Below are positions 63,690 to 64,000 of a DNA stretch of 64,000 bases, piece by piece; position 1 is the first letter of the stretch; each line of letters opens with the position of its first letter. Both the position numbers and the translations under genes were made by a program. The notes under the pieces are model-generated. The model was not told the DNA's origin and searched no databases. It saw nothing but the letters and a program-made list of their open reading frames with translations. The DNA is taken from positions 127,200 to 191,199 of the forward strand of contig CALYAC010000001.1 of assembly GCA_944393405.1 (NCBI GenBank), read 5' to 3'. The DNA comes from an uncultured Clostridia bacterium. GTDB taxonomy: Bacteria > Bacillota_A > Clostridia > TANB77 > CAG-508.

Positions 63690-63796
63690 ATATTCTCTCC
63701 ATAATAAATAACCCTATATTTATTTAAATTATATTATATATTTCTATATTTTACTAGTAGATTATATAAATATATATATCTAATTTGAACTTTATA

Positions 63797-63832
63797 AAAA
63801 AAAGAAACAAGAGATTTAGTTCATCTTGTTTC
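63797..63832 (-). terminator. Intrinsic terminator of the rRNA-tRNA transcript
   Basis: The minus-strand stem GAAACAAGA/TCTTGTTTC with an 11-base loop, followed by eight T, 12 bases beyond the tRNA end. Confidence 0.85.
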
Positions 63833-63843
63833 TTCTTTATTTA

Positions 63844-63919
63844 TGGCTCCTCATGTTGGACTCGAACCAACGACCTATCGGTTAACAGCCGAGCGCTCTA
63901 CCAACTGAGCTAATGAGGA
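63844..63919 (-). tRNA. tRNA-Asn (anticodon GTT)
   Basis: 76 bases including an encoded CCA. The acceptor stem TCCTCAT/ATGAGGA is perfect, discriminator G. The anticodon loop is CTGTTAA with anticodon GTT, and the T arm holds GGTTCGAGTCC. It sits directly after the 5S rRNA, as part of an rRNA operon. It is also a target of the queuosine pathway (QueH at 20259). Confidence 0.95.
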
Positions 63920-63924
63920 ATATA

Positions 63925-64000
63925 AACTGGCGACAACCTATTTTCTCAGCAGGGTAACCCACAAATATCTTCGGCACATTGGAGCTTGACTTCTGTGTTC
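63925..64000 (-). rRNA. 5S ribosomal RNA, 3' part
   Basis: The minus strand reads GAACACAGAAGTCAAGCTC at the window edge, the conserved 5S segment, and ends in TTGTCGCCAG that would pair with the 5' end. The 5' part is outside the window. tRNA-Asn follows within about 5 bases. Confidence 0.9.

Noticed and set aside
1..64000. CRISPR array, prophage or integrase
   Set aside because: No regularly spaced repeats, cas genes, phage structural genes or recombinases were seen on either strand.

Overview
The window is very A+T-rich and almost all genes lie on the minus strand in tight, operon-like runs. A spore protease (gpr), a Spo0E-like peptide, a TagO/WecA-type initiator, LPXTG anchoring, a CpsB/C/D phosphoregulatory module and strong AGGAGG-type ribosome binding sites point to a low-GC, spore-forming Bacillota bacterium of the Clostridia type, probably an uncultured anaerobe. 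The species cannot be named from this sequence.

Layout, left to right: a truncated YbaK-type prolyl-tRNA editing gene and a flavodiiron protein; a ZIP metal transporter, an ABC-F ATPase and redox enzymes (1-6.5 kb); a cadmium/zinc efflux operon with a CadC-like repressor, a free-standing HMA domain and a P1B ATPase (6.6-9.3 kb); a NatAB-like exporter, a thioesterase, an L,D-transpeptidase and an orphan two-component system (9.3-16.5 kb); a tandem pair of divergent Thg1-like proteins preceded by a probable small structured RNA (17.5-19.2 kb); tRNA modification (QueH-GNAT), ruvB, tagO and rpiA (19-27 kb); two GC-richer, probably acquired genes (27.1-28.9 kb); gpr; then a 20-kb surface-polysaccharide locus (30-51.5 kb) with CpsB/CpsD/CpsC, an LPXTG-anchored cohesin-like protein, a beta-helix/dockerin protein, flippase, polymerase, glycosyltransferases, pyruvyltransferase, initiating sugar transferase, VanZ, LCP ligase and galE; a toxin-antitoxin-like GNAT pair; housekeeping genes (holA, ruvC, debranching enzyme, yvcK, murB, coaD); two more foreign-looking plus-strand genes; and finally tRNA-Asn and the 3' end of a 5S rRNA.

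The most striking observation is a recurrent +1 frame change at CGG codons. Four genes (tagO, the polysaccharide sugar transferase, the beta-helix/dockerin protein and an unknown gene at 22 kb) are each split into two open frames. In all four, the frames join exactly if the C of an in-frame CGG is skipped so that translation resumes on GGA or GGT. By my manual reading, CGG is otherwise used in frame only once in the native-looking minus-strand genes (codon 6 of the L,D-transpeptidase). This suggests that CGG is a hungry or unassigned codon that directs +1 recoding, rather than four unrelated mutations. Sequencing error and recent pseudogenization remain to be excluded.

A second candidate system is the tandem Thg1-like pair with its own promoter-RNA-terminator unit. 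A third is a possible cell-surface cohesin-dockerin assembly in which the dockerin is made only if the frame shift occurs.
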